Virus record (IMG/VR): IMGVR_UViG_3300033145_001087
Location: 1 to 64,000 of that record
Reading direction: 5' to 3' (one strand)
DNA: 64,000 bases
From: a virus
Shown: one piece after another, positions 47,459 through 58,108 of the stretch
Numbering within the stretch: position 1 is the first letter of the stretch
Layout of the letters: each line of letters opens with the position of its first letter
Position numbers and translations under genes: made by a program
The notes under the pieces: model-generated
Seen by the model: only the letters and a program-made list of their open reading frames with translations
What the model was told of the DNA's origin: nothing
Databases searched by the model: none

Positions 47459-50400
47459 TATGATGTATCCTCGCTACATGAACACCCATCACAACAAGTT
47501 CTAAAATACATACTTGGTTGGAATAGTGTCCATCCTGAATATCCACAGGCATAATCTGCCCATAACCAAACACCAAAGTTAGTTTCAAACGATACACCGG
47601 CTTTAATATTTTCCCAAGACTCTGCTGATAAGCTAATAGCTGTTGTTGAGTCACTAGAGTTACTCATTTTTAGTGTTACACAAGGCTCACTATTTTCAAC
47701 CAAACTATACCAAGTAAACTCTTTACCTCCACGATTTTGTGCTGTAATATTTAAAAACGGTATAGAACTAGTTTGCCCCCAAGGTTCTACATTAGTACTG
47801 GTAGACGAACTAGGTGCAAAAACTAATGAATTGATATTTGTAGGTAAACTATAATCCCAATCAGAATAATAATAATTAACTTCTCCTGTATCATTACTGG
47901 TATAATCTGGTGTATGAACTATAATTTCATATGTATCATTACCACCATAATAATCAAATCTAGGATTTTGTACTTCTAAAGTACCATTAACTAATGATTC
48001 AAATGTTATTGGAATCTCTACGAACCCATCTGAATTATTTAAAAAAGTTTCAATTAAAGTAGTATTTAGATTTGCAATTGTAGCACTTTGATTATATGAA
48101 ATATTAATATCTGAAATTTCTAATAACCCATATGTTGAATATAAATGTACAGGAATATAACAATAAGGAGATGTTGTACAACTAGATAAATAAGTAGTTA
48201 ATGCATCTGAAATATTTACTTCTTCTTCTGATGAATAATTACCAGTATAATTCCATTCTCTATCTCCGGCACCAACTGTTCCAATTTCTAACCATGCGTC
48301 TTCTGGAACTCTAGTAAACGCCCAATGAACAGAATCTTCATAAATATTCGCATAAGCACAATCACCAGAAGAACAACTTGCACTCCACGGAGAAGTTATA
48401 TATTTTGTATCATATAAATATGTATCTGAAATTGTACTATATCCAGGAACGGCACCACTAACATATACTTTATTATAAGTTACTATATATAAATTACTAT
48501 ATCCTGAAATATCTTCATTTGTAAAAATCGAAGTTGTTTCATTCCACGCAGACATTAAATTATTTACATTATCTACAAATATTGTAAAATTACCATATTC
48601 ATAAAAAGGACCTGTTGGGTAAGTTTGACCAACATAATACATTTCAACAATTTCTTTACCATTATTTGGGGCACCAGTTAAATTTATCATTTCATCAGCC
48701 ATCCACAAATCAGCCCAACATTTGTGAGAACTAGAACCTAATTTACAACCAATATTGCCTTCTATTTTAATATAATATTTATCAGCACCAACAAGGAAAT
48801 CTTTATCAGTTTGAACCGACCAATATTTTGTTACTGCATCTGCTGGAGTTCCCCAACCTACTGCACTCCTTAATTTACCATTCGATTCAGATGTTCCATT
48901 ATATCCCACATAATCTCCAGAATCAGACCATAAAGAATAATTTACACTATTATCTTCAAAATCATCGTAAACAGTACCATTTTTTGGAACAGCAACATTA
49001 ATATTAATAAGTTGTGCTGCATATGTTGAAAAATTATTATCAAATAATAACGAGTCATTACCATAAATTACAGTAGAAGGTAAATTTCTTGTAGATGAAG
49101 TTTCTAATACTCCCATATTTAACCATTCACTTCCGTTATAACATTGAGGTCTTGATGAAAAGACAGATGACCCATAAGAGGATTTAATCCGTAATTCTAT
49201 TAAAGTTTCATTATAATCCCAACAACTTTCTTGGTCACTCATAGTAATATTATAAGCATCTAAAGTTCCGTGTTTAACTTCCCAATATGTTGATGAAATT
49301 GAACTTGTTTTTTTCGTAAAATTTGAATATCTATAATTAATATTAGAATTTTCTGTAGTAGTATAATTATTATCTTGTGTAGTACTAGTATCGTCTCTAT
49401 AAGTAACATTATATCCTGTAATATTTAAAAATCCTTCTATATTTGTTGCAGAATTAAATAATTCAAAATAACCAACTGTTACTATTTCTGCACCATTAAA
49501 AGTAGTATTTTTTGCAGAATCGTCATCGTTAAAAACAGTAATATCTTCTGATGATACGCCTAAAACAGGCCCGATATAATTACTTAAAGTATTATTAATA
49601 TAAATACTTACATTTTGTGGATATGTTCCATTTGTTTCGTATCCAATTAAATCAATTTTTAAATCTTCTATATCATCATATTCGTGAGAAGATATATAAT
49701 AAGTATGATTAGCCGCACCTATATAAGTTAAATTAAAAAGAGAAGATGAATCATTAAATTTAGTAAGTCTAAAATAAGGGATAGTTATACTTAAAACATT
49801 ATCATCCCCACTAGTATAACAAGAATAATTTGTTCCAAATACAGAATGATTTATATCAACACATACCGTATCTGCTGATGCATCAACGCTTATATTTAAT
49901 ACTGAACCAAGTTCAATAGTAGTTTCTGTAGATGCATTTAAACAAACACCTAAAGTTGTTCCACTACAACCAACTTCATTAACTTCTTCTTCACAAGTTA
50001 CTCCTGATGAGCTACCAGCACTTGATAAAGGACAAACTATTGCCTCTCCACCAGCATTACCCGAACCATCACAATAACCTGATGTATCGGTTTCATATAA
50101 ACAAGTATAAGAGGCATTAAAACTATCATAATAAGGAGTATCTGCGTCACCATCACATTGAACAGTATCATTATAATTACTTGTGTTTTCAGTACACGTT
50201 AATACATTTTCTGTTGTTGCAACAGTAACATTTTCTGCTACATTCGTATCAGTTCCCTGGTCTACCCATCCTGTTGCAGTACAACTTCCAGAATCGTAAC
50301 CTGTATAATAATCAGACATTGTACATGCCCCTGCTATACATTCATACCAAGTTGCACAACTACAATCATCATTATCATCAGTCCCGCAATCACTATCTCC

Positions 50401-52524
50401 TGATGGGTCTTCACTTGTTCCGTCTCTGCAAACATCTCCTACATCTACATCTGCTATATTATCATTGGTATCTAAAGAACCAGCACCATCACAATATCCA
50501 TCAGGACCTGTTTTAGTATGTAAATCACTACAATCATCAAAACTTGAAGATTTACCTGTATTAATTGTTGAACAAGTTGTAGTATTCTCAGTAGTGTCTA
50601 TTATATAATTATCTGGAACATTATAATTAGTTCCTTGGTCTACCCATCCTGTATCTATACAGTCTCCACTATCATATCCTGTATAATAATTATTAGCAAA
50701 ACAAGCACTTAAAGTACAATCTCGTTGTGTTTCGCAACTACAAGAAATATCATTATTAAATCCGCAATCACTATTTCCTGAAGGGTCTTCACTTGCAGTA
50801 GTTCCACTGTCACAAACATCTCCTGTTGTAACATGAGTATCAGCACCCCAAACTCCAGAGGCACATTCTTCATAGTGAGTAATATTTATACACATATCAT
50901 AACCATTTGCTAATTCTCCATCGTGGTCAGGATTTACACAATCAGTTGCAGTTGGATGACAATATTTTGTTATAGTATTAAAACCGGCATCACAATTCCC
51001 TTCAAAACAATCTTCATCATCTGAACAAACACCATATTGTTCGAATTGAGTACCAAGATTCATATTACCACCAGTTAAATAATTAGTATATAAATCTGAG
51101 ATTTCTGTAGCAGTTAAAGTTCTATTATAAATAGTAATTTCATCTACAAACCCCTGTATACTATCTTCAGGGTCATCAGCACCAACAGCATGCCACGACA
51201 TTGTACTTGCAAATGCCCCAAAAGTTTTACTAGAATTACCTACATAAGTTCCATTATGGTATAAATGAATTACATTACCATCACGAACCCCAACTACATG
51301 ATGCCAAATGTTCATAGCCAATACTTTATAAACTACTGCTGTATTACCATCCGCATCACTAACAGTAAAACCCATATTATTATTATATGAGTGAAAATTA
51401 TACCAAGTACTATTGCCATTTGTTGCATATAATATAGGTTCTCCATAATAATTTGTAGAATAATACCACAAAGAAATTGAATATTCAGTTCCTAGATAAT
51501 CTTCTATATCTGGAAGGGAAATATAATCTGCCGTAGCACCATAATCTTTAAACTCATAGCACCCTCCAAAAGCACACGCTGTAGAATTACTATCTGCACC
51601 ATGATTAGTTCCGTGAAAATTATTACTAGTAGAATCATTTACTGAAGTTAAATGAAGAGCTATTACGGTATTTTCACCATATACAGATTCGGGGGTATAT
51701 CCTAATCCAGTAGATTCAATTTCATAAGGAATAAAAGAAGTATCATTAACAACTGAAAAAATATTACTATCATTATAAGCACAATAAATATCTCCATTTC
51801 CGCTACCTGGATTTGTCCAAATAATATTATCTCCAACACCATTAGACTGATTAATAGAAAATGCTAAAGAAGATGTTGGTTCATCAGTTATATTTCTAAT
51901 ATACTGATAACCAGTAGGAAACCAAATTGGGTCAAACATTCTAACATAATAAGTTTCATATTCGTTTTCAGGTCTGTATCTTACAATTAATTTATCAGAT
52001 GCTATTTTTTGCTGATAAACTTTAGCCCAATCATACCCATCTTGCCACTCTACTTTCATTCTATGCCCAAAAGATTCAGGACTAATTGCCTCCCTAGTCT
52101 CACCATCGTAAAGAATATCTCTATATTCAAAATGTACAATCTTGCCTTCACAATTTATACATTCAACTTTATGTTCAATAGGAATTAATTCAACATTTTC
52201 AACAGTTGAATCAAAAGTATAAGTGTCATAAACAGTTATATTATCTTTCCAAATAGAAGTTCTAACTATCGTAGTAATAGTATCTATGGTATTATAACTA
52301 ACATCACGAGATTTCGCCCGCATTTTCACAACACCATCCCAAAGTTGAACATACTCCGTACCACCAAGTACCCATTTGTTATCTTCAAAAACATAAAATT
52401 TGGTTCTAGTATTTTCTACTACAATTTTAACATTGTCTTGCATTACAAAATAAATAGAAGACGTTAAAATTACTATAAGCATAATTGTACTTAACCAAAT
52501 CGTTGTTTTTGCTTGTCTATCCAT
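47458..52524 (-). CDS. Giant LamG-containing adhesin / receptor-binding protein
   Basis: A 1,688-residue protein. An N-terminal hydrophobic segment at residues 8-27 (TIWLSTIMLIVILTSSIYFV) is followed by a DUF2341-like region and a LamG/ConA-like domain at roughly 300-460 (ISLWYYS ... WHHVVGVRDG ... GFVDEITIYNRTL). Two cysteine-rich repeats follow, each with E-D-P-S-G-(N/D)-S-D-C-G and YYTGYDSG. Many N-x-S/T sequons suggest glycosylation outside an archaeal cell. The long beta-rich C-terminal half has unknown folds. It is probably the host-binding tail fibre; the membrane-like segment is odd for a virion protein. Confidence 0.75.
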   Translation of the reverse strand: MDRQAKTTIWLSTIMLIVILTSSIYFVMQDNVKIVVENTRTKFYVFEDNKWVLGGTEYVQLWDGVVKMRAKSRDVSYNTIDTITTIVRTSIWKDNITVYDTYTFDSTVENVELIPIEHKVECINCEGKIVHFEYRDILYDGETREAISPESFGHRMKVEWQDGYDWAKVYQQKIASDKLIVRYRPENEYETYYVRMFDPIWFPTGYQYIRNITDEPTSSLAFSINQSNGVGDNIIWTNPGSGNGDIYCAYNDSNIFSVVNDTSFIPYEIESTGLGYTPESVYGENTVIALHLTSVNDSTSNNFHGTNHGADSNSTACAFGGCYEFKDYGATADYISLPDIEDYLGTEYSISLWYYSTNYYGEPILYATNGNSTWYNFHSYNNNMGFTVSDADGNTAVVYKVLAMNIWHHVVGVRDGNVIHLYHNGTYVGNSSKTFGAFASTMSWHAVGADDPEDSIQGFVDEITIYNRTLTATEISDLYTNYLTGGNMNLGTQFEQYGVCSDDEDCFEGNCDAGFNTITKYCHPTATDCVNPDHDGELANGYDMCINITHYEECASGVWGADTHVTTGDVCDSGTTASEDPSGNSDCGFNNDISCSCETQRDCTLSACFANNYYTGYDSGDCIDTGWVDQGTNYNVPDNYIIDTTENTTTCSTINTGKSSSFDDCSDLHTKTGPDGYCDGAGSLDTNDNIADVDVGDVCRDGTSEDPSGDSDCGTDDNDDCSCATWYECIAGACTMSDYYTGYDSGSCTATGWVDQGTDTNVAENVTVATTENVLTCTENTSNYNDTVQCDGDADTPYYDSFNASYTCLYETDTSGYCDGSGNAGGEAIVCPLSSAGSSSGVTCEEEVNEVGCSGTTLGVCLNASTETTIELGSVLNISVDASADTVCVDINHSVFGTNYSCYTSGDDNVLSITIPYFRLTKFNDSSSLFNLTYIGAANHTYYISSHEYDDIEDLKIDLIGYETNGTYPQNVSIYINNTLSNYIGPVLGVSSEDITVFNDDDSAKNTTFNGAEIVTVGYFELFNSATNIEGFLNITGYNVTYRDDTSTTQDNNYTTTENSNINYRYSNFTKKTSSISSTYWEVKHGTLDAYNITMSDQESCWDYNETLIELRIKSSYGSSVFSSRPQCYNGSEWLNMGVLETSSTRNLPSTVIYGNDSLLFDNNFSTYAAQLININVAVPKNGTVYDDFEDNSVNYSLWSDSGDYVGYNGTSESNGKLRSAVGWGTPADAVTKYWSVQTDKDFLVGADKYYIKIEGNIGCKLGSSSHKCWADLWMADEMINLTGAPNNGKEIVEMYYVGQTYPTGPFYEYGNFTIFVDNVNNLMSAWNETTSIFTNEDISGYSNLYIVTYNKVYVSGAVPGYSTISDTYLYDTKYITSPWSASCSSGDCAYANIYEDSVHWAFTRVPEDAWLEIGTVGAGDREWNYTGNYSSEEEVNISDALTTYLSSCTTSPYCYIPVHLYSTYGLLEISDINISYNQSATIANLNTTLIETFLNNSDGFVEIPITFESLVNGTLEVQNPRFDYYGGNDTYEIIVHTPDYTSNDTGEVNYYYSDWDYSLPTNINSLVFAPSSSTSTNVEPWGQTSSIPFLNITAQNRGGKEFTWYSLVENSEPCVTLKMSNSSDSTTAISLSAESWENIKAGVSFETNFGVWLWADYACGYSGWTLFQPSMYFRTCCDGCSCSEDTS

Positions 52525-52525
52525 A

Positions 52526-52894
52526 TTATTCCTCTATTATTCTAAACGAATATACATAACTTTTATTTCCTCTATCATTACTGTCTTTAAAAGTAAGAGA
52601 CCCTGGAACTAAATAAAAAGTTCCATCATGGATTCCATCTACAAAAGCGTGAGCAGTAGCATCTTCGAATCCTTCTATATTACCTCTATTAGTAGATAAA
52701 TTAGCAACAGTTGTTCCTGTAACTAATCCTTCTATTTCAAGTTCCCATTGTTGTGAACTCATACCAACTATACTTGTTTGTATAAGACTTTTACCTATAA
52801 TCTCTTTTCTAGTTTTCTGTCTTTTAGTTGGTGTCATACTTGTTACAGTTAAAGTAATAGCATTAAATGTAATTGTTTCACTATAGCCCGTCAT
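52526..52894 (-). CDS. Distal tail-type protein
   Basis: A 122-residue beta-rich protein (SETITFNAITLTVTSMTPTKR ... WELEIEGLVTG ... YVYSFRIIEE). Position directly after the tape measure gene and the size fit a distal tail or tail-tip adaptor protein. Assigned mainly by position. Confidence 0.55.
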   Translation of the reverse strand: MTGYSETITFNAITLTVTSMTPTKRQKTRKEIIGKSLIQTSIVGMSSQQWELEIEGLVTGTTVANLSTNRGNIEGFEDATAHAFVDGIHDGTFYLVPGSLTFKDSNDRGNKSYVYSFRIIEE

Positions 52895-52895
52895 A

Positions 52896-55800
52896 TTACA
52901 TAGTCCTCATTTCTCTTTTAATTTCTTCTACAAATTTATATGCGAATTCAGAAGGGTCACTAGACACTCCTGAAATATTAATATTTTGAATTGTAATTTC
53001 ATTAGTTCCGCCAGTTGGGGCATCCCCTTTAAAACCCATTATAGTATCATCGGCACTGAAACTTGCAGCCGGTTGCCCCGGTCTCATTATAAAATCATTA
53101 TACTTAGTAAAACCAGCTCCAACTTGTGCAAATGCAGAAGGACCCGCTGTCATCAAACCACCACCTCTAACTCCACCACCTGATATTTTACCAACAGCAC
53201 TTGCAGCACTATTTGCCATATCACGTAGTTCGCTTAATGCTTTAACTTCTCCTTCTATAGTTTTAGTAAAATTATATCCTATTTCCTGTGCTTCTAAAAG
53301 TTTATCATTAAGTAATTCTATTTGTCCTTGTGTTCGTTCTACAGCACTAGTATATTCTTCTTGACTAATCCATTGATTTTTTAAAGCATCTATTACACTA
53401 CCAGCACTTTCGTGTATTGTTATACTCTCTTCTTTATGGGCTTGTATTGCTTGTTTAACATCTTCTGTCATACTTCCATAATAAAGTTCATATGCGTCTT
53501 TAAGTAGAGTAACGCCAGATTCTTGTTTTGAAGTTTCCTCTGTAAATTTAGATGTTGAAAGTAACAAAGTTTGATATTTTCTTATAGATTCTGATACATT
53601 CATACTAAGTTCATTACCAGATTTTACAGTTTCTCTTATAAAAGTTTCTACAGTTTCTCTCCACGCTTCATAAGATGATTTTCCTGTTATAGTTTGGTCA
53701 TTTACCTTTTTAAATGTTTCTAAAAAAGCTTTTAATTCTATATTTGACATAGAGATAGCTTTTTGAAGAAATTCTTGTGCTGAAACTCCTGTTCTTTCAA
53801 AAAATTCTTCTGCTTTAACAAACCTATCAAAACCAGTCATTAAATTTTCTATCCCTAATTGACCAACAAACCTAGGTGCTGAAAGTTCTGCAATTTCTTT
53901 ATTCACATCTGAAAGTTTATCTTTATAATCAGAAAGTACTTTATTTTGTGTTGTTATTTGTTTTCTATAATCGGCTGTTGTTCTAGTAAGTTGACGTAAA
54001 AATTCATCTTTTTGTAAGATAGCTAAAGATGCACTATACCATTGGTCAACTTCTTTTTTAGTAACATCTCCGGTCCTTGATGCAAGGTCTAAATATTCTG
54101 CATATTCAATAGATAATTTACTCAATGCATAATTATAATCAGTTAATATAGCTTTATCATAAGCATTTTGGAAACGTTCAATTTCTTTAATTAAATCATT
54201 TAATATTTTATTAGTATCATTTAATTTAGAATTCATAAGGTCTTGATATTTCATAACAAGAGGATAAGATAGTTTTAAAATTTCTAACCGTTCTGTATAT
54301 TCTTCAAGAGTCATATCAGTTAATGCATATGTTTCCTGTAAAATTTTTAGTTCTTCATTATAGTCATCTTGTCTATTTTGTAATTCATTTATTATAGTAC
54401 TTTCCTTTTCTAATCCTAGTAGACTATTTGCCCTAATGGCTGATAATTCTTTTATTCTGGTTGATTGCTCGAAAGTTAATTTATTTAATTTTTCTTCCTC
54501 TATTTGTAATTTCTTATCTGCTGCAAGCATTGCAGAGGTTCCATCTTCATGGGATTTATAGAAATTAACTCTTGCCTCTGCTATATCTTCTATAGCTTTA
54601 ATTTCTTCAGCGGATGTTAATTCTACTATGCTAAGTTTTTTAAGTTCTACTTTTTTATCTATTAAAAATTGTTTTGCTGCATCATATCCTTCTATTTCTT
54701 CTAGATATCTAAATGATAATTCAATTTCTTCTTCTTTTGTTAAATCTTTATATGTCGCTAAAAAATCTTCTAAACTTGAAACTATATGCATTTTAGGTTG
54801 GTCAATAAATAATTCTTGAAACATACTTCTATGACGGTCAGTTTCTACTCCTAATTCTCGTTTAATATCTTCTAAAAGTCGTGTGGCGGCAATTGCTTTA
54901 TTTACATCTTGTAAATATTGTCCGAAACCACTATTCGATGCTCTAAAATAATCTGTCGTGCTAGCTTTTAAATTCCCCCATAAAATAAGCCATTGATTTG
55001 CAGTAGTTTCCATAGCAATATCGAATTCACGTTGAAGTGATGCAGCGTGTTTAAATTCGTCTGATGCTAAAAGAATATTTCTTTGTAAATCAATAAAATT
55101 ACTAACTAATCCATTAACAGCAGATGCACCAACTCTACCAAAAATATCAGTTGAGATAGTTAATCGTTGTGTTTTATCAGTTATTTGTGTTAATCTATAA
55201 AGTAAATCTATAAAAACTTTATTAGCATCTTCACCAATACGGGTTTCAATAACAGATGAAGTAGTATCAAATACTCTAGCTATAGATTCTGTTTCTGTAG
55301 CCATCCTTGTAAAAGCAGTTCTCATCCTGGTTCCTGCTCTTTCGGCTCTCATTCCCATATCTATTAATGTTGCACTTATAGCGGCAGAAATTGGTAATAT
55401 TATACCAAGTTGGTGAGCAGAAGTAGCCATTTTTAACATAGAGGCTGCAATTTCTTTAGAATTTGCAGCAGTAGTATTAGACAATTCATTTATAACACTG
55501 CCCATATTTTCTGCTTGTGTTATCGGTAAACCAAATGCTTTAGAAATTTTAGCTAAAGCTAAACCAGCTTCTTCGCTGGTTAAAACAGTTGCTGAACCCA
55601 TCATAGCAACAACTTTTGTAAATTTAAGTATATTTTCACTGCCTCTAATACCTAATTGTCCAGCTATACCACCAATTTTTGCTAATTCTTCTGCAGAAAC
55701 AGGCATGATTCTTGATAAATTAATAAACGCTCCTTCTAAACGTTTAATTTCATCCCTGGTCATTTTTGTTCTTTTTCGAACAGTCGTCATTTCAGTTTCT

Positions 55801-56345
55801 AATTCAATAACTGGTTTAATTAAAAGCCTATATGCACCATACACAGCTCCTAAAGCCATTGTCACATTAACTAATAACCATCTAAATCTTGTAAAACTTC
55901 CTAATAAAGAATTAAGCCTATTGCCAGAAGCTGCTGATGCAGCAGACATAGTTATCCATCTACCTTCAACTTTTTTTTGTGTTCGCGAAAATTTTTCCAT
56001 AGTTCCACGAACTTCTTGGTATCTAGTTTGAGTACGTTTAATTTTATCGCCGTGTTTATCAATAATATTATTTGTTGTTTTCCAAGAAGTAAATTGTGTA
56101 GTCATTGATTGACCAAGTTTTTGCATTGAAGTATTATTTTTTTTAACAGCAGTTTCTAATTTTTTAAATTTAACAGTTGCACCATTAACAACTACGCCTT
56201 GTTTTTTAAATGTTGTATCTGATTTTTTAACTGTAGTTTCTAATTTTTTTACACTGCCTTCTACAGATTTTAATCTTTGAACGATTTTTTTATCGTTCAA
56301 GATTTGCATTACAATATCTACATCTATTCTATAATCACGAGCCAT
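52896..56345 (-). CDS. Tail tape measure protein
   Basis: A 1,149-residue protein. Residues 1-140 are a Lys-rich coiled coil; about 150-175 hydrophobic; then the TP901-type core (GAFINLSRIMPVSAEELAKIGG ... SNTTAANSKEIAASMLKMA ... in part), long coiled coils, and a Gly-rich C-terminus. The tape measure sets tail length and is threaded through the tube. Its length suggests a long flexible tail. It follows the tail chaperone gene, the standard order. Confidence 0.92.
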   Translation of the reverse strand: MARDYRIDVDIVMQILNDKKIVQRLKSVEGSVKKLETTVKKSDTTFKKQGVVVNGATVKFKKLETAVKKNNTSMQKLGQSMTTQFTSWKTTNNIIDKHGDKIKRTQTRYQEVRGTMEKFSRTQKKVEGRWITMSAASAASGNRLNSLLGSFTRFRWLLVNVTMALGAVYGAYRLLIKPVIELETEMTTVRKRTKMTRDEIKRLEGAFINLSRIMPVSAEELAKIGGIAGQLGIRGSENILKFTKVVAMMGSATVLTSEEAGLALAKISKAFGLPITQAENMGSVINELSNTTAANSKEIAASMLKMATSAHQLGIILPISAAISATLIDMGMRAERAGTRMRTAFTRMATETESIARVFDTTSSVIETRIGEDANKVFIDLLYRLTQITDKTQRLTISTDIFGRVGASAVNGLVSNFIDLQRNILLASDEFKHAASLQREFDIAMETTANQWLILWGNLKASTTDYFRASNSGFGQYLQDVNKAIAATRLLEDIKRELGVETDRHRSMFQELFIDQPKMHIVSSLEDFLATYKDLTKEEEIELSFRYLEEIEGYDAAKQFLIDKKVELKKLSIVELTSAEEIKAIEDIAEARVNFYKSHEDGTSAMLAADKKLQIEEEKLNKLTFEQSTRIKELSAIRANSLLGLEKESTIINELQNRQDDYNEELKILQETYALTDMTLEEYTERLEILKLSYPLVMKYQDLMNSKLNDTNKILNDLIKEIERFQNAYDKAILTDYNYALSKLSIEYAEYLDLASRTGDVTKKEVDQWYSASLAILQKDEFLRQLTRTTADYRKQITTQNKVLSDYKDKLSDVNKEIAELSAPRFVGQLGIENLMTGFDRFVKAEEFFERTGVSAQEFLQKAISMSNIELKAFLETFKKVNDQTITGKSSYEAWRETVETFIRETVKSGNELSMNVSESIRKYQTLLLSTSKFTEETSKQESGVTLLKDAYELYYGSMTEDVKQAIQAHKEESITIHESAGSVIDALKNQWISQEEYTSAVERTQGQIELLNDKLLEAQEIGYNFTKTIEGEVKALSELRDMANSAASAVGKISGGGVRGGGLMTAGPSAFAQVGAGFTKYNDFIMRPGQPAASFSADDTIMGFKGDAPTGGTNEITIQNINISGVSSDPSEFAYKFVEEIKREMRTM

Positions 56346-56347
56346 TT

Positions 56348-56916
56348 TTATTTCTTTTTATTTCTATTAGCCTCTCGTTTCTGACGCTCTATTTCTCTAT
56401 TATGAGCATCAATTAATCTATTCAATTCCGAATAGGTCAAACTATTAATAGTAAAAAAAGTATATCCATATTTATGAAGGAATAATTCTAAATCGCTTTC
56501 TTGTCTATTTCGTTTGACCTTTTTGAGTTTTTTGCAAACTCATCCTCTACTTTTTTTAGAGCTTTTTTTCTACTTGAAGATGGAGTCATTCCACTTTCTC
56601 TAAAAATTGTATTAACAATTGCGTTAGCCAAAGCTGGTTTTATAAAAGGTATATCTTCTTTTTCATATTTGGGATTCACGCAATGTTCTAAAATAACATC
56701 ACCATCCAAATCTTTTTCTTCTTTACTTCCTTCTTTAACAACAGAAGACATAAGTCGTCTAAGTTTTCCTCTTGGCATAGGAGTTACAAAAATTGTTTCT
56801 CCTTTAAACGTCATTTCATCTGGGTTGTTTTCGTCTACTTCTAATTCTACTTCTTGTGGGATTAATATTCCTTTCTCATCCCTTGAATATAGTGTTTCTT
56901 CAATTTGTAATACCAT
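56348..56916 (-). CDS. Tail assembly chaperone, -1 frameshift fusion (gpGT-like)
   Basis: Reading the upstream frame to AAC at 56527 and shifting back by one base gives 130 + 59 = 189 residues. The extension (SDLELFLHKYGYTFFTIN ... ELNRLIDAHN) ends at a TAA three bases before the tape measure ATG. A second product of this kind is made by most long-tailed phages. The frame is open only after the shift point (a TGA in it lies just upstream), as expected. Confidence 0.75.
56488..56916 (-). CDS. Tail assembly chaperone, unshifted form (gpG-like)
   Basis: A 142-residue acidic protein between the tail tube and tape measure genes, where gpG-type chaperones always lie. Beta-rich N-terminus (LEVDENNPDEMTFKGETIFV) and a helical C-terminus. 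It coats the tape measure during tail assembly. It ends DKKAI. Confidence 0.8.
   Translation of the reverse strand: MVLQIEETLYSRDEKGILIPQEVELEVDENNPDEMTFKGETIFVTPMPRGKLRRLMSSVVKEGSKEEKDLDGDVILEHCVNPKYEKEDIPFIKPALANAIVNTIFRESGMTPSSSRKKALKKVEDEFAKNSKRSNEIDKKAI
56527..56533 (-). promoter_or_regulatory. Slippery heptamer A AAA AAC
   Basis: On the minus strand the codons read GCA AAA AAC, so A_AAA_AAC is in the exact phase for -1 slippage, twelve codons before the zero-frame stop (tag at 56490-56488). It is a canonical strong -1 site. Confidence 0.75.
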
Positions 56917-56968
56917 TGTTTCTCACCTCTTGTTTTCAAAAATTAAATAAAAAAATAAAAAAATGTAT

Positions 56969-58075
56969 TTACGAATAATTACTATTAGAATCTACTATAT
57001 AACATTTAGCATGTTCTACAGATAAATCTAATGTTTGTGATACAATATCTTCTGGTGCTCCTGGTATATTTATACTGTTAAATGCACAACTACCAAGTAC
57101 AATCCTAATAAAGTCATCTGATTCTGTTTTAACACCACCAACATCTCCAACTCTAACAAAATCCAAAGCAATTTGGTATTTAGAAAGTGTTGCTTGGTCT
57201 TCTGTTGCAGTATTGCTTCCAAGGAACCTTTGATACATCTCTCTAGTTGAAAAGTGTAGATTCAAATTTGCATCATAATCTCTTCCTTTTACTATTAGTT
57301 TTTTTAGTCCTCTTAGTGTCTGATGTGTACTAGTTGTTCCAGAAATATACCATATAGCTTCTAAGTTATTGTTAATATTAAAATCGAATCCATTAACTTC
57401 TGCAATTTGGTCTGCTGCTAAAACGACAGTATCTCCTACTACATTACCACTTGTTGCTGTTACAATACCTTGATAAAAAATGTATGGGTCTTTTGTTAAG
57501 TCAGTTACACTAGTTGCTGCGGCTGTTGAAACAGTTACTCCTTGAGCAATAAAATCACAGTTAATTCTAAGCGGTTCATCTATTGTTCCAGATAATCCTA
57601 AAGTATTAACTCTACATCCATCATAAACCCTTTTTAAGTTATTTGTAGTAGACATTGCACCAGTATCTTCTTCATCAGCAAATTCCATACAAAAACTTGG
57701 AAAGTTATCTGCTTCTGGTGATGCTGCACTTCCTAATGTGTGAAAATATGCAAATCCTGTAGTAGCATTTCCAGTATGAAATTTAGGTCCTGAATCTATT
57801 GTTGCACTACTTGCAGTATCTTCCCCAAACGCTTGTCTAAGAAATATTCCATCTTGTAAATAATATTCAAAGCTTCCTGAAATTTCGAATTTACCTGGTA
57901 CTATATTGCTGTAATCTCTATTTCCTCCTAAAGTTCTTATTTTTATAAGATTATTTGTTTCTGTAGGATTAATAGATTGCACTAAACCAAACGGTTTATC
58001 TATTGTAGCAGAGGAACCATATAACGATTCATTTGCCCAATATAAATTTTGTTTATATCCTGTTGCGACTCCCAT
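56969..58075 (-). CDS. Major tail tube protein
   Basis: A 368-residue beta-rich protein (YWANESLYGSSATIDKPFG, GKFEISGSFEYYLQDG, LKKLIVKGRDYDANLNLHF, SLDLSVEHAKCYIVD-type end). Size, strand pattern and position two genes ahead of the tape measure fit a tail tube. Good GAGGAGATGA site and a C-rich codon choice relative to neighbours suggest high expression. Confidence 0.8.
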   Translation of the reverse strand: MGVATGYKQNLYWANESLYGSSATIDKPFGLVQSINPTETNNLIKIRTLGGNRDYSNIVPGKFEISGSFEYYLQDGIFLRQAFGEDTASSATIDSGPKFHTGNATTGFAYFHTLGSAASPEADNFPSFCMEFADEEDTGAMSTTNNLKRVYDGCRVNTLGLSGTIDEPLRINCDFIAQGVTVSTAAATSVTDLTKDPYIFYQGIVTATSGNVVGDTVVLAADQIAEVNGFDFNINNNLEAIWYISGTTSTHQTLRGLKKLIVKGRDYDANLNLHFSTREMYQRFLGSNTATEDQATLSKYQIALDFVRVGDVGGVKTESDDFIRIVLGSCAFNSINIPGAPEDIVSQTLDLSVEHAKCYIVDSNSNYS

Positions 58076-58108
58076 AAGTCATCTCCTCCTTTTATAATAT
58101 GTTTTTAA

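Noticed and set aside
47397-47654. Minus-strand frame overlapping the adhesin and hub genes
   Set aside because: Lies wholly within two better supported genes and shows no motif.
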